Positions 62,134 through 64,000 of a stretch of 64,000 nucleotides of DNA are shown in pieces. This stretch comes from Vondammii sp040505895. GTDB lineage: Bacteria; Pseudomonadota; Gammaproteobacteria; Chromatiales; Chromatiaceae. The notes under the pieces were generated by a model. It searched no databases, was not told the DNA's origin, and saw only the letters and a program-made list of their open reading frames with translations. A program made the position numbers and the translations under genes. Position 1 is the first letter of the stretch. Every line of letters starts with the position of its first letter. The DNA lies in NCBI GenBank assembly GCA_040505895.1, contig JBEVXU010000002.1, positions 186,001 through 250,000 on the forward strand, in the 5' to 3' direction.

Positions 62134-62547
62134 TTACACCTCAAATTGCCCACACATGCCATCAAGCACCAGGGCATAGGCGCTGACCGTTCCCATCAGC
62201 TTACGGTCATCCACCACCAGTGCTCGGATCAGGTCAAAACGGGCAAACAGGCGGGAACAATAACGAATATCCATCCATGGCTCGACATAGATCGCCGGCT
62301 TGGCCATCACCTCATAAACATTAACCCGCTCAGGAGAGCGATCCACTGCCAGTACCTCTCGGGCGATATCGGAGACCAGCAGCAACCCGTACTCATCATC
62401 TTCATGATGTCTTTCCACCACCAATACGGCTGTTTTTTGCCGTTTCATCATCTTCAGCGCATCCAGGATAGTCGCATCACGATCGATGATCGAAAACTTG
62501 GTTTTCATTACATCGCGAACTGTCACTCGTTTACCGGCATCACTCAT
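62134..62547 (-). CDS. CBS-domain pair protein
   Basis: A 137-residue protein consisting of two CBS domains: RVTVRDVMKTKFSIIDRDAT, ALKMMKRQKTAVLVV, YEVMAKPAIYVEPWMDIRYC and LVVDDRKLMGTVSAYALVLD. Such stand-alone pairs sense adenine nucleotides. GAGGAGAG precedes the ATG; the longer frame to 62625 runs into a repeat. Confidence 0.88.
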   Translation of the reverse strand: MSDAGKRVTVRDVMKTKFSIIDRDATILDALKMMKRQKTAVLVVERHHEDDEYGLLLVSDIAREVLAVDRSPERVNVYEVMAKPAIYVEPWMDIRYCSRLFARFDLIRALVVDDRKLMGTVSAYALVLDGMCGQFEV

Positions 62548-62582
62548 AACGCTCTCCTCTATATTGATGGCACAGTTACATT

Positions 62583-62735
62583 TACTGGTTCTGCACAATA
62601 GTCCGGTAATCGCACGTAGGGGCACACTTGTTCACGAAGAGTATGCTTCGGAACAGATCACTAACAAGTTCGCTCCTACAGGCACTACCTTTCCCCCTCA
62701 AGATTGTTTTTAGAATTACTGTGCCTATATTTTTA
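62583..62735 (+). mobile_element. REP-core MITE, diverged copy D
   Basis: Ends actggttctgcacaatagtc and gaattactgtgcctata, and an inner pair (GTAGGGGCACACTTGTTCAC, AACAAGTTCGCTCCTAC), match copies A to C with many changes. It is an old copy between the CBS and methyltransferase genes. Confidence 0.6.
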
Positions 62736-62755
62736 CCATGAAATCCAATAGCACA

Positions 62756-63337
62756 CTACGCCTTCTCCGCCACCAGCATGGCCAGGTCCCTGCAACCCCG
62801 GGCAATATCCCCAAGCTTCCTCTCCTCACGGTAAAAACGAGGACGCAGTGGTTGAAACAGCGTCAGTAGTTCATTGTCGGCGAGACGAAAATCAGGATTT
62901 GCCGGCCCGCTGTCACTGACGGCACTTTGACTGAAGGTCTGGTAGAAGAGCAGTCCTCCAGGCTTGAGTGCAGCGATAATTGCACTCACCAGAGAACGCT
63001 CAAGAAAATGACTGACCAGGATAAAGTCGAACGATGCCGCGACCGGTGGTTGGCTAATAACATCCCTGGCCTCCGCTGTAACCTGTAATCCAGCAGCCTC
63101 AGCATCTGACCTAAGCCGCTCAATCGCTACTGGGGAGAGGTCCCAAGCAGTCACATCCAGGCCGTTCTCAGCCATGATCAAGGCATTGGCGCCCCGGCCG
63201 CAGGCGAGATCCAGTGCTTTGCCCCCCGGGGTAAGAAGATGAATATTCTCAGTCAGTACCCTGGCGGGTTCTCCACTACCATCCGCCTCGGCATAGCGTC
63301 GGTTCCACTTCTCGGCAAGCTGCTTTGTGTCGTCCAT
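62756..63337 (-). CDS. SAM-dependent methyltransferase (TehB-like)
   Basis: A 193-residue class I methyltransferase. Motif I is ALDLACGRGANALIMAENGL, motif II EARDVIS, and FDFILVSHFLERS lies in the post-motif region. WNRRYAEADGSGEPARVL at the N-terminus is typical of the tellurite-resistance/thiopurine-like small-molecule group. The substrate is unknown. It follows metZ by 6 nt. Confidence 0.85.
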   Translation of the reverse strand: MDDTKQLAEKWNRRYAEADGSGEPARVLTENIHLLTPGGKALDLACGRGANALIMAENGLDVTAWDLSPVAIERLRSDAEAAGLQVTAEARDVISQPPVAASFDFILVSHFLERSLVSAIIAALKPGGLLFYQTFSQSAVSDSGPANPDFRLADNELLTLFQPLRPRFYREERKLGDIARGCRDLAMLVAEKA

Positions 63338-63343
63338 GGCTCA

Positions 63344-64000
63344 CTATTTCCCCAACTGTAGATCCCGTTTGATATCTTCAATTTCCTCAAGTCCTACCGC
63401 AATACGGATCAGCCCAGGAGTAATTCCCGCCTTCGCTTTCTCCTCATCCGACAGGCGGCCGTGAGTGGTGGTCGCCGGATGAGTAATTGTGCTCTTGGTG
63501 TCTCCCAGATTGGCGGTGATCGAGATCATGCGAACGGCATCGATTAGCTTCCAGGCGGCCGCCTGCCCCCCTTCCATTTCAAATGAGAGAATACCGCCAG
63601 CCGCCGACTGCTGACGACATGCCAACTGATATTGTGGGTGGCTTTCGAGACCCGGGTAGTGAACTCGAGCGACACCCGGCTGCAGTTGCAGCCACTCAGC
63701 CAACGCCATAGCACTCTCCGAGTGAGCATTCATCCTCAGCTTCAAGGTCTCTAGTCCTTTGAGAAAAACCCATGCATTAAAAGGGCTCATAGTGGGACCG
63801 GCGCTACGCAGAAAACCAAACACCTCCTCACCGACAAGCTTCTTGTCACCAACAACCGCCCCTCCCATACAGCGCCCCTGGCCATCCAGGAATTTTGTGG
63901 CGGAGTGGATAACGATATCAGCACCTAACTCCAGAGGCCGCTGTAGCACCGGAGTGCAGAAGCAGTTGTCCACCACCAGTAGGGCGCCGTGACTATGCGC
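63344..64000 (-). CDS. metZ: O-succinylhomoserine sulfhydrylase, C-terminal part
   Basis: The last 218 residues of a PLP-dependent trans-sulfuration enzyme; the frame remains open to the window edge (AHSHGALLVVDNCFCTPVLQ). The PLP lysine is in IHSATKFLDGQGRCMGG, and NLGDTKSTITHPATTTHGRL and GLIRIAVGLEEIEDI follow. DNCFCTP with QGRCMGG is characteristic of MetZ, which adds sulfide to O-succinylhomoserine to make homocysteine. Confidence 0.9.
   Translation of the reverse strand, partial: AHSHGALLVVDNCFCTPVLQRPLELGADIVIHSATKFLDGQGRCMGGAVVGDKKLVGEEVFGFLRSAGPTMSPFNAWVFLKGLETLKLRMNAHSESAMALAEWLQLQPGVARVHYPGLESHPQYQLACRQQSAAGGILSFEMEGGQAAAWKLIDAVRMISITANLGDTKSTITHPATTTHGRLSDEEKAKAGITPGLIRIAVGLEEIEDIKRDLQLGK

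Overview
This 64 kb window looks like the chromosome of a free-living or symbiotic sulfur-oxidising, carbon-fixing gammaproteobacterium of the Chromatiales/Sedimenticola/Thiodiazotropha type (inference). The reasons are gammaproteobacterial gene neighbourhoods throughout (tatD-pilZ-holB-tmk-mltG-fabF-acpP-fabG-fabH-plsX-rpmF-yceD, rpsF-rpsR-DUF2232-rplI-dnaB-alr-radA, nnr-tsaE-ami-mutL-miaA-hfq-hflXKC-yjeT-hisZ-purA), a Gly/Asn/Tyr-rich protein of the sulfur-globule type, a cbbQ-cbbO RuBisCO-activase pair, a Na+-pumping decarboxylase and many cyclic-di-GMP proteins. Most genes lie on the minus strand.

Layout. 1-6.4 kb: an incomplete CHASE-domain sensor, an insertion-sequence remnant, an ArsR regulator plus ArsP-type permease sharing a duplicated operator-like sequence, a dead outer-membrane barrel gene, a small lipoprotein, and an H-NOX gas sensor joined to a PAS-GGDEF-EAL protein. 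6.4-16.1 kb: a fatty-acid/cell-wall/DNA operon group from which fabD and pabC are missing. 16.3-19.6 kb: oxaloacetate decarboxylase-type oadB-oadA-oadG, placed between yceD and a divergent yceF. 19.9-27.5 kb: yceF, a PDC-sensor protein, Nudix and alpha/beta hydrolases, a phosphoribosyltransferase, an HDOD protein and small unknowns. 27.5-34.8 kb: radA, alr, dnaB, rplI, DUF2232, rpsR, rpsF. 35-40.9 kb: an accessory stretch with a well-formed integron attC site and two cassette-like ORFs, a Cys-rich secreted protein, a DUF2238 membrane protein without an ATG start, the sulfur-globule-like gene, a conserved CxxC membrane protein, a pseudouridine synthase and a truncated OmpA/MotB gene. 40.9-48.3 kb: cbbO/cbbQ without RuBisCO genes, then a two-gene sensor unit (PhnD-like binding domain with two PAS domains but no output, 2 nt before a membrane diguanylate cyclase). 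48.5-61.7 kb: the classical mutL-miaA-hfq-hfl superoperon. 61.7-64 kb: DUF2835, a CBS protein, a methyltransferase and the C-terminal part of metZ.

The most distinctive feature is the density of small non-autonomous repeats: two 165-bp elements with TA-flanked inverted ends; about 155-bp elements with a REP-like inverted pair inside; a 162-bp palindrome with IS-like ends; and CCCTCTCCC/GGGAGAGGG elements, one with a 6-bp target duplication over a stop codon and one nested in an older copy of itself. Several sit exactly at gene edges (DUF2835 start, DUF2238 stop, OmpA truncation point). No tRNA, rRNA, CRISPR array or complete insertion sequence was seen.
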